DNA of 23,110 nt. Origin: Rothia sp. HMSC078H08. Its GTDB lineage: Bacteria; Actinomycetota; Actinomycetes; Actinomycetales; Micrococcaceae. Location: the NCBI RefSeq assembly GCF_001808955.1, contig NZ_KV795256.1, positions 130,209-153,318 of the forward strand, given 5' to 3'. Shown here piece after piece: positions 8,195-16,401 of this stretch. Below the pieces are notes generated by a model. The model did no database searches. It saw only the letters and a program-made list of their open reading frames with translations, and was not told the origin of the DNA. Within the stretch, counting starts at the first letter, position 1; the number at the start of each line of letters is the position of its first letter. The position numbers were made by a program, and so were the translations under genes.

Positions 8195-8950
8195 ATGGAG
8201 GCCAAGGAATTCTCATACGAGAAGGCTCTCCTCTTTTTTGCCAAGTCTAAGTACGCCGACCTTTTCGGCGTAGCACTGGTTATCGCCATCGCAGTCGCCT
8301 CAGGATACCTGAGCACCACCCTCGACAAATACGTCGACTGGGGCCCGATTACGCCCTTCATCCCCCTCGGTGTGATTTCCGTGATTAACGTGGGTATTTC
8401 AATGATGTCTACCCGCCTGACCGGCCGCCTCTCAAACATCGGCAACGTGCTCGGCATTATTAACACGGCGCTGTCTGGCGCGATTGACTACATTCTGGGC
8501 AACAAGGCAGCGATCATCACCTACCCGGTAACGTTCATCGTGTACACCTTCGCGATTCGTAGGTGGCAGAACTCCGAACGCGGCAAGGCGATGGAACCGC
8601 CGACCGGCGCGAAGGGTCAGCTGATTATTAGCGGTATTGTGGTGGGCTCGTTCGCGTTCTCCCTGGTCGCGAACTACATTGGCTACGGCGGCAAGACCTC
8701 GTTCCTGTTCTGGATCACGACCGTAGTGTTTGGCCTCTCCCTGTCAGCAAACATTCTGAACGCGCTCAAGCTCACGATGCAGTGGCAATTCTGGTTCCTG
8801 TACAACACAGTGCAGTGCGTGAAGGCGCTGACTCAGGGCAACTTTGCGAACGTCGGAAAGTATATCTTCTACATCATCAATAGCGTGGCGGCGCTCCTGC
8901 TGTGGACCCGAAGCGGCACCGCAGCCAAGGGCACCCTGGCGGTGGCGTAA
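8195..8950 (+). CDS. pnuC: PnuC-family nicotinamide riboside transporter
   Basis: 251-residue integral membrane protein with about seven hydrophobic segments, of typical PnuC length. PnuC proteins carry nicotinamide riboside across the membrane by facilitated diffusion, trapped by phosphorylation for NAD salvage. Family-like features are the repeated aromatic and Asn positions ANILNALKLTMQWQFWFLYN, GNFANVGKYIFYIINSVAALLLW and the conserved Trp after the mid-protein Tyr/Pro helix (YPVTFIVYTFAIRRW). ATG at 8195 is chosen because AAAGGAG (8182-8188) sits at good distance; the open frame extends upstream but without a ribosome site. It is monocistronic, facing a convergent terminator shared with the CRISPR effector operon. 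Assignment rests on pattern recognition; no kinase partner is in the window. Confidence 0.8.
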   Translation: MEAKEFSYEKALLFFAKSKYADLFGVALVIAIAVASGYLSTTLDKYVDWGPITPFIPLGVISVINVGISMMSTRLTGRLSNIGNVLGIINTALSGAIDYILGNKAAIITYPVTFIVYTFAIRRWQNSERGKAMEPPTGAKGQLIISGIVVGSFAFSLVANYIGYGGKTSFLFWITTVVFGLSLSANILNALKLTMQWQFWFLYNTVQCVKALTQGNFANVGKYIFYIINSVAALLLWTRSGTAAKGTLAVA

Positions 8951-9020
8951 GGGGCGGTTCCCTGGCGCACCAGCTACCGCATATCCACCCAGCGATATGT
9001 AGGCACTCATAATAGGTAGG

Positions 9021-9056
9021 GAGGGGCCCTCCGGCAATACGACCGGAGGGCCCCTC
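9021..9056. terminator. Strong bidirectional terminator between pnuC and csb3
   Basis: Perfect 14-bp GC-rich arms GAGGGGCCCTCCGG / CCGGAGGGCCCCTC enclose an 8-nt loop. It is placed 70 bases after pnuC and 47 bases after the stop of the convergent csb3, so it probably insulates both. Confidence 0.8.
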
Positions 9057-9102
9057 CTCTGCATTGTGCGGGCATATTTGCCCGCTTCGATAAGCGGCTA
9101 GG

Positions 9103-10167
9103 TTAACCCAGCGGAATCGCGCTACCCTTCAGAACCTGACGCTCAGGAGCCGAATCACTACCCACCTTCGCGATGGGGAAAGCAACAAACGCCTGAACGC
9201 CCTTCTCACGAAGAATCGCCTTCTCATCCGCCAGCTCGGACACGAAAATGTCAGAGCTCAAAGAGCCGCGTTCCATCGCCTTACCGAGTTCGTCAACCGC
9301 CCTACGGTAGGGGTGGCTGCGCAGCACAGTTCGCAGCCGGGCGGGCGTAACCCTTCCGGAGGATACCGGAAGCACCATGAGCCGCGGGTGCAAAGCGTTG
9401 TACGGGTACGCACCGGGGGTCACACCAATCCGGTGGATCTGGTGAATCACCGGGAAATTCGCAACACCCACCAGCGCACAGAAGGCGAGCGCGGTATCGG
9501 TCGGCTGCGGGACAGTAAAACCGGTTCCGGTTCGGGATTCCGGCTTATTATCCAGCGAGTCGTACAGGGTCTGCCCGGTAATGCCGCTGAGCGTCGCGGA
9601 AGGTTCCCAGGTGGCCAGGTCCGCGCACATCAGGCGCAGACGGTCCTTAACGAACTCCTGGCCCTTGTTGCGGGTCTTCATCTCCCAGCGGGATGCACCG
9701 TGGTCGGGGCGAGGAGCCTTGGCTTCAAAACGCCAGTAGGCAGGTTCGCCCAGGCCGGAGATCCAGAGCAGAGACAGTAGGTCGTCACGTTCCATCAGCG
9801 CATCCAGATGAGCCTGTCGGGTCTTCTGGTGAGAAGCCCAGTCGTCCGGGTACTTCTCCGCGTCGATTCCTCGAATACGCGGGGAGAACGGGGAGAAAAC
9901 AGCAGCTTCCTTACCCGCACCGTAGGACTGGTCAACGTTCACCCAGCTACCATCAGCAGCCAGGGAAGAAACGTAGGAGTGCACGCACTCGGTAATTTCT
10001 TCTTCTGACACGCCTTCAGCATGCATCTGGGCGCGCGGCTGACCTTCCTGAGACCAACCGACAGTGACGGTTCCGGGGTGCTTCTGCTCAACCATCAGGG
10101 ACAGCCCGTAGAGGGCAAAATGGGTCAATGCCGAGGTGTAGTCACCGGCAATAGTCAGCGTTGCCAT
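9103..10167 (-). CDS. csb3: Type I-G CRISPR Csb3 (Cas8-like small effector subunit)
   Basis: 354-residue protein, the last gene of the effector operon. By position and size it is the GSU0052/Csb3 family, regarded as the Cas8-type subunit of type I-G/I-U Cascade that should recognise the PAM and the crRNA 5' end. Seen in the sequence: an N-terminal LTIAGDYTSALTHFALYGL segment, a central WEMKTRNKGQEFVKDRLRLM block that resembles the conserved W-E-K-T-R...F motif of the family, and a Gly/Pro-rich C-terminal third. It overlaps the stop of cas3 by one base (TAATG), so translation is probably coupled. No cysteine cluster or nuclease motif is visible. The convergent terminator follows. Subunit function is from family knowledge, not sequence. 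Confidence 0.8.
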   Translation of the reverse strand: MATLTIAGDYTSALTHFALYGLSLMVEQKHPGTVTVGWSQEGQPRAQMHAEGVSEEEITECVHSYVSSLAADGSWVNVDQSYGAGKEAAVFSPFSPRIRGIDAEKYPDDWASHQKTRQAHLDALMERDDLLSLLWISGLGEPAYWRFEAKAPRPDHGASRWEMKTRNKGQEFVKDRLRLMCADLATWEPSATLSGITGQTLYDSLDNKPESRTGTGFTVPQPTDTALAFCALVGVANFPVIHQIHRIGVTPGAYPYNALHPRLMVLPVSSGRVTPARLRTVLRSHPYRRAVDELGKAMERGSLSSDIFVSELADEKAILREKGVQAFVAFPIAKVGSDSAPERQVLKGSAIPLG

Positions 10168-13016
10168 TAGTGTCCCTCCCGTGAAATCTGGGCGTCTGCT
10201 GCGCGTTCAACAGCCTCAAGGTAGGCGGTAGCGTACGGGCCGTAGGTGCGGCTCGTCTGCTCCATGAGGTTATCCCAGTAGCCGACGTTGAAGAGTCGGG
10301 TTGCCTGTTCCTTGAGCGCTTCGTAGTCCGTTCCCTCGGGCTGGTAGCCTTCCTTGAGCAGGAAGCCTGCGTCGTGGTCGAAGGAGAACCGGCCGTGACC
10401 GTGACTGCAGCCAATGATGCGCAATACCAGGTCGCGGTGCTCCCCCATCTTTTCGGGCGAGGCCGCAACCATGAGTGCAGACAGCTGCTCGTGACGCCAG
10501 CCCCTCGGCAGGGCGCTACGACTACGGGCGCGGTACGCCTCTGCCACGGAACGGTGGCCGCTCTTTGCAAGCGCCTCGGCATCCGGGTCTGCACCTAGCA
10601 TCTGCTGGAAGCGCAGGTCGCGTTTGCCCTCGTCGTGGTACTTTGCAGCCAGTTCCAGGGCCTCCGAGAATTCCGGTGCCAGGCCGAGGTTCTCGGCAAG
10701 CTGACGGGTACGCTCAGCAACATCGTTCTGGTGGTCGTCCAGAAGAACGGGGCCAGTCAGCGCCAGTTCCTGAGCGATATCGGAGCCTTCAATAGACTTT
10801 TTGTCGTCGGTCACGTCGGCGTACCAGGAAATAACTTCCTGACCGTCCTCAGCCTCGGTAGAAAGCTCAGAAGCAATCCTCTTCTGGCCGCCCGAAGCTT
10901 GGCTGTCAAGCAGTTCTGCTACCTCTTCGGGAGAGAGACCCAGATATTCCCTGAAGTCTTCCTCACGGTCCACGCACTTCTCGTACACGTAGAGCTTGAT
11001 GCCCTCGGGGAAGGGCACAGCCTCCAGCTCGTCCTTCTTAGAAGGCAACTCACGCTGAGTCACAGCAATGTTTTGGTTCGTGAACGGAATACTCCCCGTA
11101 TCAAGAATCAGAACGTCACCGGGAGCCAACGTCTGGTTGTTCTCTTCACCCTGGTCAGCATCCTGCCACAGGGAAATTTCACCCTGACGGTAAAGGAACT
11201 TACGCGGCTTCACGCCGTGCTCATCCTGGTGGTCCAGAATCTCCTTGAGAATCTTCAGATTCGCGGGGAAGGTTTCCTCGTCGCGCGGTGCGAAGTAGCC
11301 GGTCTTGAGAATCTCCATGGCGGCAGAAGTGTTGCTCGGCAGGTTATCGCGCACGATAACACCGCCCATCGCGGTTTCCGCCTCCAGGGAGTCGTGCAGC
11401 CACAGGTCAAGGTCCGGCTCGTCGTAGGGGTTCTCGTCGGTACGTGAGAATTCCAGCAGGTCAGACCATTCCGGTCGCTGGTAGAGCAGACGCTCCGGGG
11501 AGGACTGTACCGGCGGGTTCTTCACCATTGCAGCGGGGTTCACCGACGGGTTCTCAGCATCGTTGAGCGCTTCGAGCCAACCATACGCATTGCTAAGGTC
11601 GACCGCCTTGTAGGGAGGCGCGTCCTTCTTGACCGAGTCACCATTGGTAGGCCCAATAACGACGACCTTGGAATTCTTACGGCGGCCCAGACGGTTAACA
11701 CGGCCGAAGCGCTGCGCCAAGGAGGAAGCCGGAGCCAGCTCGGTCACCAGGTCAGCAAAGTCAACGTCAATACCGACTTCAAGAGTCTGGGTGGCAACAA
11801 CAACCTTCACGGACTCATCGCCTTCGGTAGTGAAGAGCTTGCTGTGCTTCTTCTGCAACTTTTTCAGGTCGTACGGGCGCATGCGTCCTACGAGAAGCTC
11901 AACCTCATCCTTTCCAAGCACCTTGTCCTTGGTGAGTTTCTCCTTGATGGAGATAGCCGTCCGCACATGGTTGACGATACAACCGACAGTGTGGGCTTCA
12001 TCGGAGCCTTCACCCGCCTCACGGTGAGCAAGGAAATCCTTAATTGCGTCCACAGCAGCATTCACGGTCGCAGCGTTACCGGGCTTGCCATCCCACTTAT
12101 CGATGGGGCGGAGCACCAGTTCCTTATGCGAGTGGACACGCTTGCGCAGCTCTTCATCATTCGGGCTGTCGAGAGCCTCAATGTCCACGCCCAGCGTGGT
12201 TGAATCGCTGTCCTCAGTGGAGGGGGTAGCGGTCGTCTCAACCACCTGCAGGGTAGGAACACCCAGGTTGGCCTCGCGCTTCTGCAGCTCGGCAATACGC
12301 TGAGTGGTGTGCAGCAGCTGACGGTTCATGTGTGCCTCATCGAGCACCATGACGGTGTCCATGGCCAGCAGAGCGGTCTCACGCGGGCGGGCAGCCTTGG
12401 TGCTGCCGTAGCCGCGGAAGAGCGCTCGCGAACCGTACATATCCGGGGTTGCGGCGATGATTGCGCAAGCCGAAATGTCGGTGACCGGCAGGTTGCGGTT
12501 CGAGAGTTCGCCACGGATGTGACCAGTCTCGAAGGGTTTGCTCCCCTTCTCGTCGTTGCGGGTCTGGAAGCTCTGGAGAGCTTCAGCAACCCTACGCAGA
12601 ATATCGGGCTCACCGGATCCATCAGCGAGCGCGTCCTCCAGGCAGCCGAGAATCTTGTCGGCACGGGTTGCCTGGCTGTCGACCAGCGCGCGGCGTCCCA
12701 CGGTCACGCAGAGGCGACGGGGAACGCGCGGCGCGGCGCCAACCGCGGCGAGCGCATTCGCGAAGAGATGGATATCAACCACGGAGGACTTGCCGGAGCC
12801 GGTCGGCGCGTTAATACGTTCCGGCCATACGCCGTGCTCGCAAATGTGGTCGAGCACTTCTTCCTGCCAGCTGAAGGGGTAGCGCTTTTGCTTTTCCTTG
12901 GGTGCTTCGTTAGGTGCGTTGTTACGTGCGGCATCAAGCGCAGCATCAAGCGCGGCAAAGAACTCACCGAACTCATCACGAGTAATAGAGGGCAGCTTGG
13001 TAGCGGGGCTAGTCAT
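10167..13016 (-). CDS. cas3: Type I-G Cas3 helicase-nuclease with C-terminal HD domain
   Basis: 949-residue Cas3 of the GSU0051/Dpsyc type, the ATP-driven helicase and HD nuclease recruited by Cascade to degrade target DNA. Superfamily 2 helicase motifs are intact: Walker A APTGSGKS (70-77), DEAH (226-229), TTAT (261-264), ATQTLEVGID (409-418) and QRFGRVNRLGR (435-445). The HD nuclease is C-terminal rather than N-terminal as in most Cas3: H762, the HD doublet in KYHDEGKRD (H794-D795), WRHE (H842) and SHGHGR (H872, H874). The metal ligands therefore look complete and the protein should be active. Its ATG at 13016 overlaps the csb2 stop by 8 bases, and its stop overlaps the csb3 start. Confidence 0.93.
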   Translation of the reverse strand: MTSPATKLPSITRDEFGEFFAALDAALDAARNNAPNEAPKEKQKRYPFSWQEEVLDHICEHGVWPERINAPTGSGKSSVVDIHLFANALAAVGAAPRVPRRLCVTVGRRALVDSQATRADKILGCLEDALADGSGEPDILRRVAEALQSFQTRNDEKGSKPFETGHIRGELSNRNLPVTDISACAIIAATPDMYGSRALFRGYGSTKAARPRETALLAMDTVMVLDEAHMNRQLLHTTQRIAELQKREANLGVPTLQVVETTATPSTEDSDSTTLGVDIEALDSPNDEELRKRVHSHKELVLRPIDKWDGKPGNAATVNAAVDAIKDFLAHREAGEGSDEAHTVGCIVNHVRTAISIKEKLTKDKVLGKDEVELLVGRMRPYDLKKLQKKHSKLFTTEGDESVKVVVATQTLEVGIDVDFADLVTELAPASSLAQRFGRVNRLGRRKNSKVVVIGPTNGDSVKKDAPPYKAVDLSNAYGWLEALNDAENPSVNPAAMVKNPPVQSSPERLLYQRPEWSDLLEFSRTDENPYDEPDLDLWLHDSLEAETAMGGVIVRDNLPSNTSAAMEILKTGYFAPRDEETFPANLKILKEILDHQDEHGVKPRKFLYRQGEISLWQDADQGEENNQTLAPGDVLILDTGSIPFTNQNIAVTQRELPSKKDELEAVPFPEGIKLYVYEKCVDREEDFREYLGLSPEEVAELLDSQASGGQKRIASELSTEAEDGQEVISWYADVTDDKKSIEGSDIAQELALTGPVLLDDHQNDVAERTRQLAENLGLAPEFSEALELAAKYHDEGKRDLRFQQMLGADPDAEALAKSGHRSVAEAYRARSRSALPRGWRHEQLSALMVAASPEKMGEHRDLVLRIIGCSHGHGRFSFDHDAGFLLKEGYQPEGTDYEALKEQATRLFNVGYWDNLMEQTSRTYGPYATAYLEAVERAADAQISREGH

Positions 13017-14598
13017 GCTTTTCCTCCTTCTTGCGGCGGTCGTATTCTTCGGTGGGCACGTCGAACGGAACCAGCAGGCCGCCGCCCATGTGGCGGGACT
13101 GGCCGATGGCTACGAGGGTCGTGTCCGTTGCCAGGTTGCCGAGGTCTACAACGCCGCGCCACGGCTCTGCGGGCAGAGTGCGGGGCAGCTTGTAGGCGTA
13201 GGCAGCGGGGTTCTGGGTTACACGGTGGGCTTCCAGAACCTTGGCTTCAGCCGTTTCCTCGACCTGGTCCCTCAAGCTGCGAATTCGTTCGCGTGAGGTT
13301 TCAGCATCGGGCGCTTCGAAGCTGTCACGCCACACGTAAGCCATGGAAAGCAGAGCGGTGTCAGCGAAGGTCCAGGCCTTCGTCTCTGCCTTCTTCGGGC
13401 GGTTGAACACACGCGATTCGGGCACGGCCGCGCTGAGGGTACGCCACAGACGCTTGTACCCGGTCTTGGGAGCATCCCAGAAACTTTGTGCGGGCAGGCG
13501 CTTCTGGCGAAGCTTCACGGTCAGTCGGGGGAAGTCCTGAGCGTAGAGGGTTTCTACACTCCTGAGTGCGATACCGAGTTCTACTGCTTCATCGGTCGGG
13601 GCGCTTGCCGGGACCAAGACGAGCAGGACTCCCTTAGACTTCACCTCACGACGCAGATAGTCGGGCAGGTAGCGGGCAGGCAGGTACTGCAGCGCCAGGC
13701 TGTTGGCCGGCTTGTGACCCTTGGGGTACCTGCCGGTGATGAGGCTGGGTGCGCCGAATCCTGCGGCAGCTACGAGAGCCTTGTGCAGCAGGGAGCTTGC
13801 CTTGACGTACTGTTCGGGCTTCAGCTCTTCACCGTCTACTTCGAGGAGCCACAAGTATTCCCATGGGCTGATGGAGGTTTCAGCCTCCACAGGCTGGTAC
13901 TTGATGGATCCCAGGCCTGCGGTGGGTACCGGGGAGGGGCGCATCGTGTCGCTCGTAGCGGTCTTGTCGCCTGCCTTGGTGGGTACCTTGGCGGGGTACG
14001 CTTCTGCATGGGCACGCATGAGCGCGTTGATTCGACCGGGTACGGGCACACGGATGGGCATGCCGCCTGCTTCGAAGGGGCCCGATTTAGTGTCGATGGT
14101 GTGGGTGGGTTCCACGTCTCCGGTGTAGAGGGCGGTGAAGCTGCTGGCTTCTCCGAGGGAGGGTACTTCTCCGCAGAGCTGGGTGATGGTTTCCGCGATG
14201 TCTGCGGGTACCTTATCGTACTGCCAGCCGATGGTGTCGGATACTGCCCAGCCGTCGGATACGGCGCGACGTTCGGTCTGCCGCCCATCCTTGGTGGAAC
14301 GTGCTACCTCGCGGTACATGAATCGGCTCATCTTGTTGGGTGAGCGGTACACGGGGCACATGTCGGGAAGCTGCAACCCAATCGGAGGGTTCTCCTCAAG
14401 CCATTTGAGAGCCTTGAGAGATTCTTCCGAAGGGGCAAGCTGCCCGTTTTCGATAATTGCGTGAGGTCCCTGCGCGGCCGCGCTGAGGAGCGCGGCCTGC
14501 AAGCGGGCAGGGTCGGGGAAGGCGTCGGGGCTTCCGTCTGCCTTGTGGCCCTGGTATACGCCGAGCGGGAACCTCGCGAGAATTCCGAGGTTCGTCAT
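13009..14598 (-). CDS. csb2: Type I-G CRISPR Csb2 (Cas5-Cas6 fusion)
   Basis: 529-residue protein of the GSU0054/Csb2 family, in which a Cas5-like part holds the crRNA 5' handle and a Cas6-like part cleaves the repeat hairpin. The N-terminus has the family pattern of an FP.G.Y segment (FPLGVYQG, residues 10-17) followed by FPDPARLQAALL (27-38). Near the C-terminus a Gly-rich loop, SRHMGGGLLVPFD (about 501-513), resembles the RAMP glycine loop and includes a His that could serve in catalysis. The start ATG at 14598 leaves a single base after the csb1 stop; the open frame upstream runs inside csb1 and is not used. It is the likely reader of the variable repeat hairpins in the two arrays. Confidence 0.85.
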   Translation of the reverse strand: MTNLGILARFPLGVYQGHKADGSPDAFPDPARLQAALLSAAAQGPHAIIENGQLAPSEESLKALKWLEENPPIGLQLPDMCPVYRSPNKMSRFMYREVARSTKDGRQTERRAVSDGWAVSDTIGWQYDKVPADIAETITQLCGEVPSLGEASSFTALYTGDVEPTHTIDTKSGPFEAGGMPIRVPVPGRINALMRAHAEAYPAKVPTKAGDKTATSDTMRPSPVPTAGLGSIKYQPVEAETSISPWEYLWLLEVDGEELKPEQYVKASSLLHKALVAAAGFGAPSLITGRYPKGHKPANSLALQYLPARYLPDYLRREVKSKGVLLVLVPASAPTDEAVELGIALRSVETLYAQDFPRLTVKLRQKRLPAQSFWDAPKTGYKRLWRTLSAAVPESRVFNRPKKAETKAWTFADTALLSMAYVWRDSFEAPDAETSRERIRSLRDQVEETAEAKVLEAHRVTQNPAAYAYKLPRTLPAEPWRGVVDLGNLATDTTLVAIGQSRHMGGGLLVPFDVPTEEYDRRKKEEKHD

Positions 14599-14599
14599 A

Positions 14600-15820
14600 T
14601 TATTCAGCGTCCTCCGCGGTGGCGTTCTTGATGATGATGGGGTTGCCGTCAACGTTGAAAGTCTGGCCGTTCCAGTCAGCCACACCCACCTTCTTGGCGT
14701 TCTCGATAGCTTCGAGGAGAAGCTGGTCGGTGTGTTCAACGGTCAGGGGTGCGAAGGTCCTCTTCTCACCGAAACGCTGGTCGAGGGTGACAACGGGTGC
14801 GGAGGATTCAATCAGGTCGCAGTTAGCACGGATGTAGAGTTCACGCTCCGCACGGGCAATAGCATTGAGGCCGAGTGCGGCAAGGAGTGCACGGGCAGCA
14901 ACGTTCTTGGTCTCGTCCTGACCGAAGCGCAGCTGGCGCAGGGTGGCGAGGCTCAGAACCCAGGAGCGAATGATACGGCGGCATGCAACGGCACCGGTTT
15001 CTTCGAGCGAGGGCGGGATGCTACCCAGGCCGAGAGTGGAAGCGGAGATGCGAGCATCAGCCTTGGCGGTCTTTACTTCCTTGCGGCGTGCGGCAACATT
15101 CTTGGCGCTCAGTTCAGCTTCCTGGTCATCGACGAGAGAGTTAAGTTCCTTGGCGCCAAGCTTTACGCTGGCGGCTACGGCGTCGACGCGGGCGCCGCCA
15201 CGGCGTGCCTGTCGGTGTTCAGCGCCAGGATCCTGGTCTGCGAGGACGCCGATAATTTCACCGACGAGGGCGCTACGCAGGCGGACCTGGTTGCTCTTGC
15301 GGGTGGAGTCCCATGCGCCGAAGAGGAGCGCTGCAGGGGCGGTGTTGAGCAGTGCGCTCATGTCTGCGGGGGTGCAGTTGCGCAGTGCACGGTACTGGTC
15401 GTTTTCGGTGATGGGCTTACCGTCGACGTAACCGGCGCGGAAGTGGCCGTCGAAGACGCGGTGGGAGAGTTCCATGTCGGTGTATTCGACGGGGCCGTTT
15501 TCGGTCTGGTAGGTGACGACGGCGCGGGGAATCTTTACAGCCGCTTCGTCGCCGTACTGGCAGCCCTGTTCGATGGCGGCTTCTGCGCGATTGAGTTCGG
15601 ACTGCTTGCTGTCGATGAGGACTACCTTCTGAGCGTCGTCCTCGATGTAGCGATTCTCGTAGGCGAAGACAGACTTGGAGCCGTCGACAAACTTGGCGGG
15701 TGCCACGGATGCGTGGGGGCCTGCTGCGGGTTCGAGTTCGGTGATGGAGGTGAGGACGGAGCCGCCGCCGAGCTCGACGTTTTCGAGGAGGTCGGCGAGG
15801 GTGATGGTGTTCTGGGACAT
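14600..15820 (-). CDS. csb1: Type I-G CRISPR Csb1 (Cas7 backbone)
   Basis: 406-residue RAMP protein of the GSU0053/Csb1 family, the multi-copy Cas7 backbone of the type I-G complex. Characteristic motifs are LIDSKQSELNRAE (68-80), ELSHRVFD (117-124) and LLFGAWDS (165-172). The start is ATG at 15820, preceded by minus-strand AAGGAG six bases upstream. An in-frame ATG 54 bases further upstream lies in the operator-like repeats and lacks a ribosome site. It is the first gene of the effector operon csb1-csb2-cas3-csb3, which is spaced or overlapped so tightly that a single transcript is nearly certain. Confidence 0.9.
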   Translation of the reverse strand: MSQNTITLADLLENVELGGGSVLTSITELEPAAGPHASVAPAKFVDGSKSVFAYENRYIEDDAQKVVLIDSKQSELNRAEAAIEQGCQYGDEAAVKIPRAVVTYQTENGPVEYTDMELSHRVFDGHFRAGYVDGKPITENDQYRALRNCTPADMSALLNTAPAALLFGAWDSTRKSNQVRLRSALVGEIIGVLADQDPGAEHRQARRGGARVDAVAASVKLGAKELNSLVDDQEAELSAKNVAARRKEVKTAKADARISASTLGLGSIPPSLEETGAVACRRIIRSWVLSLATLRQLRFGQDETKNVAARALLAALGLNAIARAERELYIRANCDLIESSAPVVTLDQRFGEKRTFAPLTVEHTDQLLLEAIENAKKVGVADWNGQTFNVDGNPIIIKNATAEDAE

Positions 15821-15842
15821 GGTTGTCTCCTTATATGTTGGG

Positions 15843-15898
15843 TGCACGTTTGCTTCGATGCGTTGGACATGCACGTTTGCTTGTATAGCTCTAAGCTA
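15843..15898 (-). promoter_or_regulatory. Candidate promoter and direct-repeat operator of the effector operon
   Basis: A 13-base direct repeat, TGCACGTTTGCTT, occurs at 15843-15855 and 15870-15882 (27-base pitch). On the minus strand it directly follows a -10-like TATACA (15881-15886) and lies between it and the csb1 ribosome site. A palindrome TAGCT-CTA-AGCTA (15886-15898) overlaps the -10. This is a plausible repressor or activator site controlling the cas operon; no clear -35 is seen. Confidence 0.5.
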
Positions 15899-15965
15899 CA
15901 TCGGTTTTCCGAATGGTGCGCGTGTTTTCGTCACGCTGCTGATTCGGCATGCCGCTTCCTTCTCC

Positions 15966-16008
15966 CCTGTGCTGTCACGCCCAGTATTTTGGGTAGTGAC
16001 AGCACAGG
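15966..16008. promoter_or_regulatory. 13-bp perfect inverted repeat upstream of csb1
   Basis: Arms CCTGTGCTGTCAC (15966-15978) and GTGACAGCACAGG (15996-16008) have a 17-base loop that contains a further CCCA...TGGG pairing. No T-tract follows on either strand, so a regulatory site or RNA structure is likelier than a terminator. The stretch 16009-16090 holds nothing else I can name; a hairpin GGTTATG / CATAACC lies at 16093-16120. Confidence 0.45.
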
Positions 16009-16151
16009 TATGGAAGGTAGGCATATGGCCACACAAGCGGTCAGCATGCAGACAGATTGGGAGGCCCCTCCGTACTGCCGGTATACTGATTAGGTTATGT
16101 CTGCGGCAACAGGCATAACCGCCGCTTGATGCGGTAAATACTTATATAAAC

Positions 16152-16190
16152 AAAAGCCGCCCGTTGCGCCTCGCGTAGCGGGCGGCTTTT
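16152..16190. terminator. Bidirectional terminator closing the creT-like transcript
   Basis: Perfect 12-bp arms AAAAGCCGCCCG / CGGGCGGCTTTT have an internal GCG/CGC pairing in the loop. T-rich sequence follows on both strands (TTTTGTTTATAT on minus, TTTTATTTCTT on plus). It lies only 21 bases beyond the strong minus-strand AUG at 16214. Confidence 0.85.
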
Positions 16191-16284
16191 ATTTCTTGTG
16201 AGTAGCCGGAACATATCCTTCACCTCCAAGGTCGGGGCTAGAGCCACTTCGGCAGGTTGCTGAAGTAATCTCTAAACCGGTTGA
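16152..16284 (-). ncRNA. Candidate CreT-like toxin RNA
   Basis: On the minus strand a promoter (16292-16320) should start a transcript near 16284 that ends at the terminator 16152-16190. It contains a 5' hairpin (TAGAG..ACTTC / GAAGT..CTCTA) and then a near-consensus Shine-Dalgarno GGAGGTGA (16220-16227), 5 bases and an AUG at 16214. The frame reads MFRLLTRNKSRP... and has no stop before the terminator hairpin; a stop (TAA) is met only at 16095 if transcription reads through. Early codons include CTA, ACA and AGA, uncommon in a high-GC genome. A strong start leading ribosomes into rare codons and a stable hairpin is how known CreT RNA toxins sequester tRNA. The toxin role is inference; a plain small gene is the alternative. 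Confidence 0.4.
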
Positions 16285-16291
16285 TGCCTCA

Positions 16292-16350
16292 ACTCTAGCA
16301 TTAAGTATTCAACTAAACAACCCTCACAACTCCCGCTAAATAACTTTGAT
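16292..16350 (-). promoter_or_regulatory. Candidate creT promoter with a crRNA-like target site
   Basis: A -35 TTGTTT (16315-16320) and -10 TAGAGT (16292-16297) on the minus strand are 17 bases apart. Immediately upstream, at 16328-16350, lies a 23-base sequence (minus strand ATCAAAGTTATTTAGC...) matching the start of the pseudo-spacer at 16456-16478 in 20 of 23 positions. An effector complex bound there would sit against the -35. The three bases 5' of the match are TAT; the PAM of this system is unknown. Confidence 0.5.
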
Positions 16351-16358
16351 ATATAACT

Positions 16359-16401
16359 TTTTGGCCCTCCTGCATAAATCGTACTTGCAAGAGGGCCAAA
16401 A
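16359..16401 (-). terminator. Terminator of the creA-like RNA
   Basis: Perfect 11-bp arms TTTTGGCCCTC (16359-16369) and GAGGGCCAAAA (16391-16401) have a 21-base loop; on the minus strand the stem ends in CCAAAAAG rather than a long T-run, while the 5' side is T-rich. It directly follows the second degenerate repeat, so it would close the creA-like transcript. Confidence 0.6.

Noticed and set aside
14543..16093. 516-codon open frame on the plus strand opposite csb1
   Set aside because: csb1 on the minus strand has family motifs and operon context. The plus frame crosses the operator region and lacks any domain.
16276..16289. Second handle-like match GTTGAGGCATCAAC near the creT-like start site
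   Set aside because: It shares TTGAGG-ATCAAC with the first degenerate repeat and guide start, but it is itself a short palindrome (GTTGA/TCAAC), has no hairpin before it and no further guide match.
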